This document shows positions 15,008-23,492 of a stretch of 64,000 nt of DNA, piece after piece. The DNA lies in the NCBI RefSeq assembly GCF_014200455.1, contig NZ_JACHBW010000024.1, positions 1 through 64,000 of the forward strand, written 5' to 3'. Under the pieces are notes generated by a model. That model was given only the letters and a program-made list of their open reading frames with translations. It made no database searches and was not told the origin of the DNA. The position numbers and the translations under genes are program-made. The first letter of the stretch is position 1, and every line of letters begins with the position of its first letter. The stretch comes from Paraburkholderia bannensis (GTDB lineage: Bacteria; Pseudomonadota; Gammaproteobacteria; Burkholderiales; Burkholderiaceae).

Positions 15008-15058
15008 TCGGCCTTCTAAGCCGAGGGTCGGGGGTTCGAGCCCCTCCTGTCGCGCCAA
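15008..15058 (+). repeat. attR: 51-bp direct repeat, right copy
   Basis: Exact copy of the 3' part of tRNA-Arg; the 5' half of the tRNA is absent, so it encodes no second tRNA. Past it lies the terminator that originally followed the tRNA. Confidence 0.95.
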
Positions 15059-15060
15059 AC

Positions 15061-15090
15061 AAAAAAGCCCGCAAATTTGCGGGCTTTTTG
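15061..15090. terminator. Bidirectional terminator past attR
   Basis: AAGCCCGCAAA (15065-15075) pairs with TTTGCGGGCTT (15076-15086), with A-run before and T-run after. It is the presumed original tRNA-Arg terminator and now also serves the leftward gene at 15104-15490. Confidence 0.8.
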
Positions 15091-15103
15091 CTATCCGAAG
15101 GCC

Positions 15104-15490
15104 TTACGGGCGCTTCGCGCTTTTTTCGAGCCGACGGCGTTCCACCCATCCCTCGACTCGCTCTCCGGTTTTCGGATTGACGTAAGCGACGGACGTGAAA
15201 TCCGCATAGTCATCCAGGCGAGTCAGTGCGTCTCCGGGGATGACGAACACACCCTTCATCTCGCATTCCTCTGCCGGTGCATAGAGGAACTGCAGACGGC
15301 CAACGCCGCTGACCACATAGCTGGACGGCGCGAGTTCGTCGGGCACGCTGTCTTTGGCGGCTTCGTCGTTGATGGCTGCGCACTGAGCCGACTGTTGGGC
15401 CGGCCACGGCTTGCCATTCACGCTCTGGCCAAATGACGGACTTGCCGACGTGACGGCAAGAATGGCTCCCAACGCGACCATGTGTTTCAT
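15104..15490 (-). CDS. Periplasmic protein of unknown function
   Basis: A 128-residue protein with a Sec signal peptide (MKHMVALGAILAVTSASPSFG, cleavage near the FGQ) and a soluble domain containing two cysteines (QCAA and ECEM), likely a disulphide. No family is recognised. The start at 15490 gives a normal short n-region; the frame opens four codons earlier at another ATG. It lies just outside the island and ends at the shared bidirectional terminator. Confidence 0.7.
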   Translation of the reverse strand: MKHMVALGAILAVTSASPSFGQSVNGKPWPAQQSAQCAAINDEAAKDSVPDELAPSSYVVSGVGRLQFLYAPAEECEMKGVFVIPGDALTRLDDYADFTSVAYVNPKTGERVEGWVERRRLEKSAKRP

Positions 15491-15544
15491 TACGACCTGC
15501 ATCCCCGATTTTATGAAAAGCCGCTAGATTAGCGTCGGCGCACG

Positions 15545-15571
15545 AAAAAAGCCCGCATTTTGCGGGCTTTC
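15545..15571 (-). terminator. Terminator of the PH-domain protein gene
   Basis: AAAGCCCGCA (15548-15557) and TGCGGGCTTT (15561-15570) around a TTT loop, preceded by an A-run, i.e. a T-run on the minus strand. Confidence 0.75.
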
Positions 15572-15629
15572 TGTCGTTGATTGCGCGAATCGGGCGCGAA
15601 TCGAAGCGATACGTCATTTCCCAGCGCAC

Positions 15630-16112
15630 TCAAGCCGCCATCTTCATCTGCAATGCCAGCGCGTCGCGCAGCCTTGTCAGCCGCTCGCGAAACGTAAAGG
15701 GCTTCTCGATACCCGCGATCCGCAACGTCGGCGCCGAGCCGCCCCCGATCACCAGCGTGCCGTAGTCGAAAATCCCGCCCATCGGTCCCTGGCGCACATG
15801 CACGCGCCGCACTTCGCCCAAGTCGAACATCACGCTGCGCGGTTTGAAGATCCCGAATGTGGCGATCATGCGTCTGCGCGTCAGCGCGAGCTGGGTCGTG
15901 AGCAGCAGGGCGATCACGACGCCAAACATCAGCAGTCCGCCGCCAAACAGCAATACGGCAGAAAGAGCCGCATCGCCCAGGCAGCCCAGCAGTACGCCCC
16001 ACACCATCATCACGATGCCGAGCGAGAGCCACGGCCCCATGGCCCACATGCTCAAATGACCCTCATAAACGACCCGTTCGCCGGGCGGCAATGTCGATTC
16101 CACGCGCCTCAT
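15630..16112 (-). CDS. PH-domain (YdbS-like) membrane protein
   Basis: A 160-residue protein with two hydrophobic helices (about 25-75: MGPWLSLGIVMMVWGVLLG and LFGGGLLMFGVVIALLL) followed by a bacterial PH-like domain (TRRRMIATFGIFKPRSVMFDL through the G-rich YGTLVIGGG and a C-terminal helix with FRERLTRLRDAL). The layout matches the bPH_2/YdbS family of unknown function. Transcribed alone, with a terminator downstream. Confidence 0.78.
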   Translation of the reverse strand: MRRVESTLPPGERVVYEGHLSMWAMGPWLSLGIVMMVWGVLLGCLGDAALSAVLLFGGGLLMFGVVIALLLTTQLALTRRRMIATFGIFKPRSVMFDLGEVRRVHVRQGPMGGIFDYGTLVIGGGSAPTLRIAGIEKPFTFRERLTRLRDALALQMKMAA

Positions 16113-16232
16113 TCTTGACCTCCATCAAAACCTGCCTAAGCAACTAAATTGAGATTAGGCGATGGGGAGGATCGGACGCTGTGGTCAAAAGTCGCGTTCG
16201 AAGCGTCCTTCAAACACGATTCCAACAAGAAA

Positions 16233-16256
16233 ACGGGCAACCCGAAGGCTGCCCGG
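16233..16256 (-). terminator. Terminator of the phosphoesterase gene
   Basis: CGGGCA (16234-16239) with TGCCCG (16250-16255), extended by the inner ACC/GGC pairing. On the minus strand it is followed by TTTTCTTG, about 80 bases past the stop. Confidence 0.55.
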
Positions 16257-16335
16257 AAGGAAGACTGGACGGCACCCCTGACGTCCAGTTGTCGATGATC
16301 GGAACGATCCGAAACATCCGAAACGTCCGAAAGAC

Positions 16336-17916
16336 TTACAGCTTCAGATCGAGCGCGTTGGTCAGGTCGCCCATCGGCTGAGCGCCATTGCTCTTGAGCG
16401 CGGTGTCGCGTGCGCTCAGGCCCGGCAGCGTCGGCAGCGCGAAGCGGCGGGTGATCAGGCGCAGGATCGAGGTCGTGTCGTACTGCGTGTGATCGACATA
16501 ACCCTTCTTCGCGTACGGCGAGATGACGAGCGCCGGAATGCGCGAGCCCGGACCCCAGCGGTCGCCCTTCGGCGGCGCGACGTGATCCCAGAAGCCGCCG
16601 TTTTCGTCGTAGGTCACCACGATGACCATGTCCTTCCACTGCGGGCTCTTCTGCAGATGCGAAATGACGTCGGCGATATGCTGGTCGCCGCTTGCCACAT
16701 CGGTGTAGCCCGGGTGTTCGTTCAGGTTGCCCTGCGGCTTGTAGAACGACACGGCCGGCAGCGTGCCTGCGTCGATCGCCTTGATGAACTCGCTGCCGTC
16801 CATGCCGCCATCCAGCAGGTGAGCCGTGCGCGCGGCCGTGCCCGGCGCGTAGTTCGTGAAGTAGTTGAACGGCTGGTGATGCGGCTGGAAGTTCGGCGCT
16901 GTCATGTTCGCGCCGTAGATCACGTTGCTGGTGCTGTTCTTCGCCGCGTTCACGGCTGCGCCCCACGCGCCGCTGTACCACGCCCACGTCACGCCCGCGT
17001 TCGAGAGCAGGTCGCCGATCGTCTGCGACGTCTGCGGCGGCAGCGTCGAGGCGTTGTTCGGGTCGGCCAGGTTGGCGTCGCCGCCCGAGGCCGCCGCGTT
17101 GCCGCTCGGCTGATACGGCGGCTGCATCGTGTTGACCGCGTAGAAGTCAGGCGTGAGGTTGCCCGACTTCACGAACTTGGGCACGCCGGTAAGCGCCGAT
17201 GCCGGCGAGTTGGAGGCGAGCGTGAGCGACACGCCGTCGGCGTTCACCGTCGAGATCGCCGGCTTGGCGGCAGCCGTATTGGCGTTCGCGTAGTAAGGCG
17301 TGCACGCGCAGATCAGCCATTGGTGGTTCAAAAACGAGCCGCCGAACGCGCCCATGAAGAAATTGTCGGCGAGCGTGTATTGCTGGGCGATCTTCCAGAG
17401 CGGCAGTTTTTCGGCGCTGCTCGTATAGTGGCCCATCACGAGACCGCCCGAATCGCCGTAGGCGGCGAACATGTCGTTCTTGCCGCCGTGAATCTGCATC
17501 TGGTTCTCGTAGAAGCGGTGATACAGGTCGCGCGTCGTCGTCGAGAGCGGTGCGTTGTAGCCCTTCGGATCGTCGATCGCGAACGGCGCATTCGCCATGT
17601 TCGCGGTCATCGCGGCCGTGATGGCGGGCGTGACGCCGGTTTGCGTGAGACCGTTCCAGACCGTCGGCAGCGTGGCGAGCACGGAGCCGTCGCGGTCGAG
17701 CTGCTGGGCGCTGGCGGCGCTCACGTTCTGCAGACCGTTGGCGTTCGGGAAGCTGCCGTAGAGGTTGTCGAAGCTGCGGTTTTCGGCGTAAATCACGACG
17801 ATGTTCTTCACCGACGCCAGGCCGGGTTTGATGTCGTTGCCGCCGCATGCCGTGACGGCGAGGGCCGCTGCCGCTGCTGCGATCGGCGTCGCATAGAACC
17901 ATTTTTTCTTGATCAT
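16336..17916 (-). CDS. Secreted phosphoesterase, AcpA / phospholipase C family
   Basis: A 526-residue exported protein of the PF04185 phosphoesterase superfamily (AcpA acid phosphatase, non-haemolytic phospholipase C). A lipoprotein-like signal ends AVTACGG. The nucleophile region is IVVIYAENRSFDNLYGSFP, and metal-binding segments include YDENGGFWDHVAPP (Asp/His) and DHTQYDTTSILRLI near the C-terminus. Likely roles are scavenging phosphate from organic phosphates or phospholipids outside the cytoplasm. The ATG at 17916 follows GAGAG. It is divergent from a di-haem peroxidase gene, a pairing that may reflect shared control; the substrate cannot be told from sequence. Confidence 0.85.
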   Translation of the reverse strand: MIKKKWFYATPIAAAAAALAVTACGGNDIKPGLASVKNIVVIYAENRSFDNLYGSFPNANGLQNVSAASAQQLDRDGSVLATLPTVWNGLTQTGVTPAITAAMTANMANAPFAIDDPKGYNAPLSTTTRDLYHRFYENQMQIHGGKNDMFAAYGDSGGLVMGHYTSSAEKLPLWKIAQQYTLADNFFMGAFGGSFLNHQWLICACTPYYANANTAAAKPAISTVNADGVSLTLASNSPASALTGVPKFVKSGNLTPDFYAVNTMQPPYQPSGNAAASGGDANLADPNNASTLPPQTSQTIGDLLSNAGVTWAWYSGAWGAAVNAAKNSTSNVIYGANMTAPNFQPHHQPFNYFTNYAPGTAARTAHLLDGGMDGSEFIKAIDAGTLPAVSFYKPQGNLNEHPGYTDVASGDQHIADVISHLQKSPQWKDMVIVVTYDENGGFWDHVAPPKGDRWGPGSRIPALVISPYAKKGYVDHTQYDTTSILRLITRRFALPTLPGLSARDTALKSNGAQPMGDLTNALDLKL

Positions 17917-18012
17917 TTTTTCTCTCTCGCGTTGGGGTCCCCGGAGCTGGCGCGAAAGGAGCGCCTGCCTTTTGGGCGAGGCGAAGTGTCTCAACGGAAT
18001 TTGACAGCTATG

Positions 18013-18026
18013 TGTAATTAATTACA
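18013..18026. promoter_or_regulatory. Palindrome in the divergent phosphoesterase/peroxidase region
   Basis: TGTAATTAATTACA is a perfect 14-bp palindrome in an unusually AT-rich patch, about 100 bases before the phosphoesterase start. It is a candidate operator or promoter element for one or both divergent genes. Confidence 0.4.
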
Positions 18027-18196
18027 TTTAGCTTTTTCAATTCCTGTGTTTGCATGACTAAAACATTACGTAACGACATCTGATCGTCACATCGCTGACA
18101 TACGCTTTCGCGAGTTCGATGCGCGACGAGGCGTATCGGCAATCGCGGTGAAAGCGCGCCTGGCCGCGCGCGCCGCCACGTTCCGGGGATCAGTTC

Positions 18197-19579
18197 ATGT
18201 TGCGTAGATTGGCGCGTCGCTCGACGCGGATTCGGACCCACGCGCGCACTCAGGCGCGTTCGGCGCGGCTGATGCTGGCGGCACTCGCGCTGGCGGCGCT
18301 GGCAGCGTGTGATGGCGGCGCGTCACCCGCGGATGGCGCGAACGGCGCAGGCGCGCGCGGTGCGAACGCCAACGCCAACGCCGGCAACGGCGCCAAGCTG
18401 GTGAAGATTTCGACCCGCGCGGCCGCCACGCATGGCCAGTCGCGCGCCGAGGTCTATGCGCAGGTGCGCCGCATGACGGCGCTCGGCAAGCAGATTTTCT
18501 TCGATCCGTCGCTGTCGGGCTCGGGCAAGATGTCGTGCGCGACCTGCCATAGTCCCGATCGCGCTTTCACGCCCGCCAATGCGCTCGACGTGCAGATGGG
18601 CGGTGCGGATATGCACCGTCCCGGCATGCGCGCGGTGCCGACGCTCAAGTATCTGCAGGCGGTGCCGGCGTTTTCCGAGCACTATCACGACTCCGACGAC
18701 GAAGGCGACGAAAGCGTCGATGCCGGTCCGACCGGCGGTCTCACCTGGGACGGACGCGTCGATCACGGCGCGGACCAGGCGCGCATCCCGCTGCTTTCGT
18801 CGTTCGAGATGGCGAGCACGCCGCACAAGGTCACCGCAGCCGTGCGCGCAGCGCCTTACGCGAACGCGTTTCGCGAGGCCTTCGGCGAACACGTCTTCGA
18901 CGACGAGGACGCGACCTTCAAGGCCGTGCTGAAGTCGCTCGAAACCTTCGAGCAGGCGCCCGACGTGTTCTACCCGTATTCGAGCAAGTACGACGCGTAT
19001 CTGGCGGGCAAGGCCACGCTCACGGCGGCCGAGTTGCGCGGGCTGCAGCTGTTCAACGACGAGAAGAAGGGCAATTGCGCGAGCTGCCATATCAGCCAGC
19101 GAGCCAAGGATGGTTCGCCGCCGCAGTTCAGCGACTTCGGCCTGATTGCGGTGGGCGTGCCGCGTAATCGCGCGCTCGCCGTGAATCGCGATCCGCGCTT
19201 TTTCGATCTGGGCGCGTGCGGCCCGGAGCGCACCGACCTCGATCATCGCGAGGAGTTCTGCGGCCTGTTCCGCACGCCCACCTTGCGCAACGTCACGCTC
19301 AAGAAGAGCTTCTTCCACAACGGCATTTATCATTCGCTGGAAGACGTGATGCGCTTTTATTCGCGCCGCGATACGAATCCGCAGGAGTTCTATCCGGTCG
19401 TGAAGGGGCGGGTGCGGAAGTTCGACGATCTGCCGCGTCGGTACTGGACCAATCTGAACACCGATGCGCCGTTCGATCGCAAACCTGGCGACGCGCCGGT
19501 CTACACCGAAGCCGAAATCAAGGATGTGATCGCTTTCCTTGGCACGCTGACCGACGGCTGGCAGCCCACGGCGCATTGA
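18197..19579 (+). CDS. Di-haem cytochrome c peroxidase family protein (MauG-like)
   Basis: A 460-residue exported protein with a long basic N-terminus and a lipobox-like LALAALAAC near residue 38. Two c-type haem sites are visible: CATCH near 114 and CASCH near 294. The FFHNGIYHSLEDVMRFYSRRD segment and the fold order match bacterial di-haem peroxidases/MauG. It would take electrons from periplasmic carriers to reduce peroxide or oxidise a protein substrate. It is divergently paired with the AcpA-like phosphoesterase. The insert TNP...DDEGDESVDAG between the haems suggests a subfamily different from CcpA. The start could also be the Met at residue 26. Confidence 0.88.
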   Translation: MLRRLARRSTRIRTHARTQARSARLMLAALALAALAACDGGASPADGANGAGARGANANANAGNGAKLVKISTRAAATHGQSRAEVYAQVRRMTALGKQIFFDPSLSGSGKMSCATCHSPDRAFTPANALDVQMGGADMHRPGMRAVPTLKYLQAVPAFSEHYHDSDDEGDESVDAGPTGGLTWDGRVDHGADQARIPLLSSFEMASTPHKVTAAVRAAPYANAFREAFGEHVFDDEDATFKAVLKSLETFEQAPDVFYPYSSKYDAYLAGKATLTAAELRGLQLFNDEKKGNCASCHISQRAKDGSPPQFSDFGLIAVGVPRNRALAVNRDPRFFDLGACGPERTDLDHREEFCGLFRTPTLRNVTLKKSFFHNGIYHSLEDVMRFYSRRDTNPQEFYPVVKGRVRKFDDLPRRYWTNLNTDAPFDRKPGDAPVYTEAEIKDVIAFLGTLTDGWQPTAH

Positions 19580-19620
19580 TCGTGCAGGGGGCATCGCGCT
19601 TTGCGGACACTGATGCCCGC

Positions 19621-19881
19621 TCAGATGCCCGCGATCATGAGGCAGGTCGCTGTGAGGAGCACGAAGGAAACAAGCAGGCAGACCGTGCCGCCGCACAGCA
19701 CGGTCTCGGGCCAGCGCGGCGCGTCGTCAAAGCGGATCGCGAAGCTCGCGGCCGATTCCGATTGATCGGAGCAGTGAGCGACGCGCGGAGTCGCCGTGTG
19801 ATGGGCGATCAGCGCCATCAGACCGATGCACAGCAGGGCCAGCATGACAGCGAAAAGACGTAGGGCGATGGCGTAGGTCAT
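19621..19881 (-). CDS. Two-helix inner-membrane protein
   Basis: An 86-residue protein with hydrophobic helices at about 5-25 (IALRLFAVMLALLCIGLMALI) and at the C-terminus (VLCGGTVCLLVSFVLLTATCLM), and a periplasmic or cytoplasmic loop between. No family is recognised. The start at 19881 has GAGG eight bases upstream; the longer frame begins with a His-rich stretch lacking a ribosome site. It converges on the peroxidase gene. Confidence 0.6.
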   Translation of the reverse strand: MTYAIALRLFAVMLALLCIGLMALIAHHTATPRVAHCSDQSESAASFAIRFDDAPRWPETVLCGGTVCLLVSFVLLTATCLMIAGI

Positions 19882-20098
19882 GACGGGAACCTCGTGTTCG
19901 TGCATAAGCGGATGACAGTGCAAGGCTACGTTTTCGCTGTCAGACGCTCCATCGGATCAATCCTAAATTTCCGAGAATCGGGTAGGAATATGCCTCGACA
20001 AGCTGGGCATGCGCGCGAGGCAAAAATAGGGCGCATGCTATTCTTTTCAGGTTGTTTCGAAGAAATAGCCGCCCTTGCCCTTCCAGGAGAACGTTCGC

Positions 20099-20485
20099 AT
20101 GTCGACCTTGTCCCGTGTTCTGTCCGGCGTTGCCGCCGCGTGCGTCGTGGCCCTCGCGCCGGCCGCGCAGGCCGCCAACCTTAACTTTCTCACCGACACA
20201 CCGGCCTCCTGGATGAAGCAGGCCGATTACAGCTCGCTCACGCATGCCGTGCGCGAGGCCGTCGCCACCAAACAGGACGGCGAATCGGTCAGCTGGAACA
20301 ACGACGGTCTGCGCAACAGCGTCAAGATCGACGCCAACATCACCGTCACCAAAACCGAAAAGGACGGCGACAAGACCTGCCGGGACTCGGAAGTGGTGGT
20401 CAACGCCAAGGGCCAGTCGATGACGGTGCGCCCGCAGTTCTGCAAGGTTGGCGACGGCGCCTGGGTCTACCAGAAGAAGCATTGA
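20099..20485 (+). CDS. Surface antigen-like periplasmic protein (17-kDa antigen type)
   Basis: A 128-residue protein with a clear Sec signal (VLSGVAAACVVALAPAAQA) after an AGGAG site. The mature domain has the pattern of RT0821/17-kDa surface antigen C-terminal domains: WNNDGLRNSVKI, then CRDSEVVV and FCKVGDGAWVY, with two cysteines probably bridged. Function unknown; probably envelope-associated. It ends seven bases before the Nudix gene, so the two are probably co-transcribed. Confidence 0.72.
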   Translation: MSTLSRVLSGVAAACVVALAPAAQAANLNFLTDTPASWMKQADYSSLTHAVREAVATKQDGESVSWNNDGLRNSVKIDANITVTKTEKDGDKTCRDSEVVVNAKGQSMTVRPQFCKVGDGAWVYQKKH

Positions 20486-20492
20486 GGGCGCA

Positions 20493-20942
20493 GTGACAGG
20501 GAAGATCGTTTCATGCGGCATCGTGCTGCTCGATGCGCAGGGCCGCGTGCTGCTCGCACATGCAACCGGCACCGGCCATTGGGACATTCCGAAGGGGCAG
20601 GGCGAGCCCGGCGAGACCGAGGCGCAGAGCGCGCTGCGCGAGATGGTCGAGGAGACGGGCATCGCCATCGACGAGACTCGCCTGGTCGATCTCGGGCGTT
20701 TCGCCTATCGGCGCGACAAGGATCTGCATCTGTTCGCAGCGCGCGCGCTGGAGAGCGAACTCGATTTGTCGAGTTGCGTGTGCGTGTCGATGTTTGCGCG
20801 CCGCCATGACGGCGTGATGATTCCCGAGATGGACGCGTGGCGCTGGACCGCGCCCGCCGATGTCGATCAGTACGCGAGCCGCAGTCTCGCGCGCCTGTTC
20901 CACACCGCGCTCTCGCTGGCGGAGTTGCACGAACGTCTCTAG
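20493..20942 (+). CDS. Nudix hydrolase
   Basis: A 149-residue cytosolic hydrolase with the full Nudix box: the stretch from GQGEPGE through REMVEETGI fits G-x5-E-x7-REU-x-EE-x-GU and binds Mg2+ to cut nucleoside-diphosphate-linked compounds. The WDIPKG just before it is typical of the diadenosine-polyphosphate (MutT/Ap4A) subgroup, but the substrate is not certain. Start: GTG at 20493, four bases past GAGGG and directly after the upstream gene; a longer frame would overlap that gene. Confidence 0.85.
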   Translation: MTGKIVSCGIVLLDAQGRVLLAHATGTGHWDIPKGQGEPGETEAQSALREMVEETGIAIDETRLVDLGRFAYRRDKDLHLFAARALESELDLSSCVCVSMFARRHDGVMIPEMDAWRWTAPADVDQYASRSLARLFHTALSLAELHERL

Positions 20943-20957
20943 CCGCGCGCGCAAATG

Positions 20958-20987
20958 AAAAAAGCCCTGCAAATGCAGGGCTTTTTG
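20958..20987. terminator. Bidirectional terminator between Nudix gene and glnS
   Basis: AGCCCTGCA (20963-20971) with TGCAGGGCT (20974-20982), A-run before, T-run after. It serves both converging genes. Confidence 0.85.
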
Positions 20988-21012
20988 ACTTTGGGTAACG
21001 CCGGCAACGGGC

Positions 21013-22731
21013 TTACTTGCCCCAGCTGTCGCGCAGACCCACGATGCGGTTGAAAACCGGCGCGCCCGGCTTCGAGTCGTAGCGATCGGCGACGAAGTAG
21101 CCGTGACGCTCGAACTGGAAGCGGTCTTCCGGTGCGGCTTCGCGCGCCGCCGGTTCGACATACGCCTGGACGACGCGCTTCGAATCCGGATTCAGCGCTT
21201 CGAGGAAGTCGCGTCCGCCCGCGTCGGGCTGCTCTTCGCGGAACAGTCGGTCGTAGAGGCGCACTTCGGCCGGCACCGCGTTGTCGGCGCTGATGAACTG
21301 GATCGTGCCCTTGACCTTGTAGTTGCTCGACCCTTCGGTACCCGATTTGCTGTCCGGGAAATAGTTGCAATGCACGGCGACGATGTTGCCGTCGGCGTCC
21401 TTGTCCGCGCCCGTGCACTCGACTACGAAGCCGTACTTCAGTCGCACCTTATTGCCCGGGAACAGACGGAAATAGCCCTTGGGCGGCGTTTCCTGGAAGT
21501 CTTCGCGCTCGATCCACAACTCGCGCGAGAAGGTGAATTCGCGGTTGCCGCGCTCCGGATGATGCGGATGCACCGGCGCGCTGCACAGTTCCGACTGGCC
21601 TTCGGGGTAGTTGTCGACGATCAGCTTGAGCGGATCGAGCACGGCGGTCGCACGCGGCGCCTTGTCGTCCAGATCGTCGCGCAGCGCGCCTTCGAACACG
21701 CTCATGTCGATCCACGAATCGACCTTGGTCACGCCGATGCGCTCGCAGAACAGCTTGATCGCATCGGGCGTGAAGCCGCGGCGACGCACGCCGACGATGG
21801 TCGGCATGCGCGGATCGTCCCAGCCGTCCACATGGCTTTCGGTCACCAGTTGCAGCAGCTTGCGCTTGCTGGTGATTGCGTACGTGAGGTTCAGACGCGA
21901 GAACTCGATCTGTTGCGGCAGCGGACGCGTGAACACGCCGGCGTCGGCCAGTTCGTTGAGCACCCAGTCGTAGAGCGGACGGTGATCTTCGAATTCCAGC
22001 GTGCACAGCGAATGCGTGATGCCTTCGAGCGCATCCGAAATGCAGTGCGTGTAGTCGTACATCGGGTACACGCACCACTTGTCGCCGGTGCGATAGTGAT
22101 GAGCGAAACGAATGCGGTAGATGACCGGGTCGCGCAGATTGAAGTTCGGCGCGGCCATGTCGATCTTCGCGCGCAGCACATGCGCGCCTTCCTCGAATTC
22201 GCCGGCCTTCATACGGCGGAACAGGTCGAGGTTTTCTTCGACCGAGCGCTCGCGGAACGGCGAATTCTTGCCCGCTTCGGTGGCCGAGCCGCGGTTCGCG
22301 CGCATCTCTTCCGGCGACTGGCTGTCCACGTACGCACGGCCGCGCTGAATCAGCAGTTCGGCGAATTCGTAGAGCTTGTCGTAGTAGTCGCTCGCGTAGA
22401 AGAGGTATTCCTTATCCTCTTTCTTCCAGTCGAAGCCCAGCCAGGTGACCGCGTCGATGATCGAATTGACGTATTCGACGCTTTCCTTTTCCGGGTTCGT
22501 GTCGTCGAAACGCAGATGGCAGACGCCGTTGTAGCGCTGCGCGACGCCGAAGTTCAGGCAGATGCTCTTCGCGTGCCCGATGTGCAGATAGCCGTTCGGC
22601 TCCGGCGGGAAGCGCGTTTCCACGCGCTGCGCCCACTTGCCCGAGCGGTTGTCGTCGTCGATGATGTTGCGGATGAAATTGGATGCCGCAGGCGCGTCCG
22701 TGCGGTCGGCGTCTTTACGTTCGGTATTCAT
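21013..22731 (-). CDS. glnS: Glutaminyl-tRNA synthetase
   Basis: Class I aminoacyl-tRNA synthetase of 572 residues, charging tRNA-Gln with glutamine. The HIGH motif is in PPEPNGYLHIGHAKSI and the KMSKS counterpart is TSKRKLL. The DTNPEKE and YDYTHCISDALEGITHS segments are typical of GlnRS rather than GltX. The C-terminal beta-barrel anticodon domains are complete. The ATG at 22731 gives the usual length; the frame extends upstream through low-complexity sequence without similarity. Confidence 0.97.
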   Translation of the reverse strand: MNTERKDADRTDAPAASNFIRNIIDDDNRSGKWAQRVETRFPPEPNGYLHIGHAKSICLNFGVAQRYNGVCHLRFDDTNPEKESVEYVNSIIDAVTWLGFDWKKEDKEYLFYASDYYDKLYEFAELLIQRGRAYVDSQSPEEMRANRGSATEAGKNSPFRERSVEENLDLFRRMKAGEFEEGAHVLRAKIDMAAPNFNLRDPVIYRIRFAHHYRTGDKWCVYPMYDYTHCISDALEGITHSLCTLEFEDHRPLYDWVLNELADAGVFTRPLPQQIEFSRLNLTYAITSKRKLLQLVTESHVDGWDDPRMPTIVGVRRRGFTPDAIKLFCERIGVTKVDSWIDMSVFEGALRDDLDDKAPRATAVLDPLKLIVDNYPEGQSELCSAPVHPHHPERGNREFTFSRELWIEREDFQETPPKGYFRLFPGNKVRLKYGFVVECTGADKDADGNIVAVHCNYFPDSKSGTEGSSNYKVKGTIQFISADNAVPAEVRLYDRLFREEQPDAGGRDFLEALNPDSKRVVQAYVEPAAREAAPEDRFQFERHGYFVADRYDSKPGAPVFNRIVGLRDSWGK

Positions 22732-22916
22732 GCGAAAAGGGAAGTCGTTCGAGGGCGCGATGCAAGTGGCCAGCCTGTCGGCAGGTGAGCGTTGAATTTT
22801 CAACCCTGCCGAAGCCGCACCGCGCGCCGGTGGTGCCTTCCATTCTACCTGACGCGACCTTTCCCGCCAGTCCAGGCGTCGGGGTGTCGCGTCGGGCTCA
22901 CTTTGGCGGAGAAAAA

Positions 22917-23492
22917 ATGACGATAAGCGAGCCGCGCGTGCTGGTGCTGCCGGGCTATATGAACTCGGGGCCGGGACACTGGCAGACGCGCTGGGAAGGC
23001 GCGCACAGGGGCTTCCAGCGACTGCGCATGCCGGACTGGATGCACCCGGAGTGCGACGCGTGGTGCGCCGCGCTGGAAGCGGCGCTGTGCGCCGAAACGG
23101 GCGGCGCGGGCAGCGTGCTGCTGGCGGCGCACAGCCTGGGCTGCCTGACGGTGGCGCACTGGGCCGCCCACCACGCAAGCGAGGCGACGCGAGCCAAAGT
23201 GGCGGGCGCGCTGCTAGTGGCGCTGCCCGACCCGCATGGCCCCGAATTCCCCCGCGACGCGCATGGCTTCGATCCGGTGCCGCTGGCCGCGCTGCCGTTC
23301 GCCAGCATCGTCGTCGCCAGCACCGACGATCCTTACGGCGGCGTGGCGTTTTCGCAGCGATGCGCGCAGGCGTGGGGTAGCCGCTGGGAGGATATCGGCG
23401 CGCGCGGGCACATCAACGCTCAAAGCGGCCTGGCCGACTGGCCGCAGGGCTTCGCCTGGCTGATGTCGATGAAAACGCGCGCCGCCGCCTAA
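22917..23492 (+). CDS. RBBP9/YdeN-type serine hydrolase
   Basis: A 191-residue small alpha/beta hydrolase of the PF06821 family. The start block VLVLPGYMNSGPGHWQTRWE carries the oxyanion loop, the nucleophile Ser sits in AAHSLG, the acid is in ASTDDPY and the His in ARGHINAQSG, so a complete catalytic triad. Substrates of these cytosolic hydrolases are mostly unknown. The start follows GGCGGAG. It overlaps the convergent CoA-transferase gene by four bases at the stop codons. Confidence 0.85.
   Translation: MTISEPRVLVLPGYMNSGPGHWQTRWEGAHRGFQRLRMPDWMHPECDAWCAALEAALCAETGGAGSVLLAAHSLGCLTVAHWAAHHASEATRAKVAGALLVALPDPHGPEFPRDAHGFDPVPLAALPFASIVVASTDDPYGGVAFSQRCAQAWGSRWEDIGARGHINAQSGLADWPQGFAWLMSMKTRAAA

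Larger units (their letters stand above)
6714..15058. mobile_element. 8.3-kb integrative element in tRNA-Arg(UCU)
   Basis: The element is delimited by identical 51-bp repeats (offset 8345 bases). Content from left to right: terminator and arm-like repeats; a RepA-type ATPase, a broken primase and an excisionase-like HTH gene, all leftward; an HTH regulator, leftward; a two-gene AT-rich helicase operon, rightward; a ParA remnant; a tyrosine integrase, leftward, next to the right end. No conjugation or capsid gene is present. This looks like an integrated, partly decayed plasmid-like element that carries one cargo operon and would need a helper to move between cells. Confidence 0.92.

Noticed and set aside
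15008..15058. A second tRNA-Arg gene
   Set aside because: Only the 3' part is present; the acceptor 5' strand and D-arm are missing. It is attR.
16303..16330. Short tandem AAC-x-TCCGA repeats after the phosphoesterase gene
   Set aside because: Three imperfect 9-10-base copies; real but too short to infer function, probably replication slippage.
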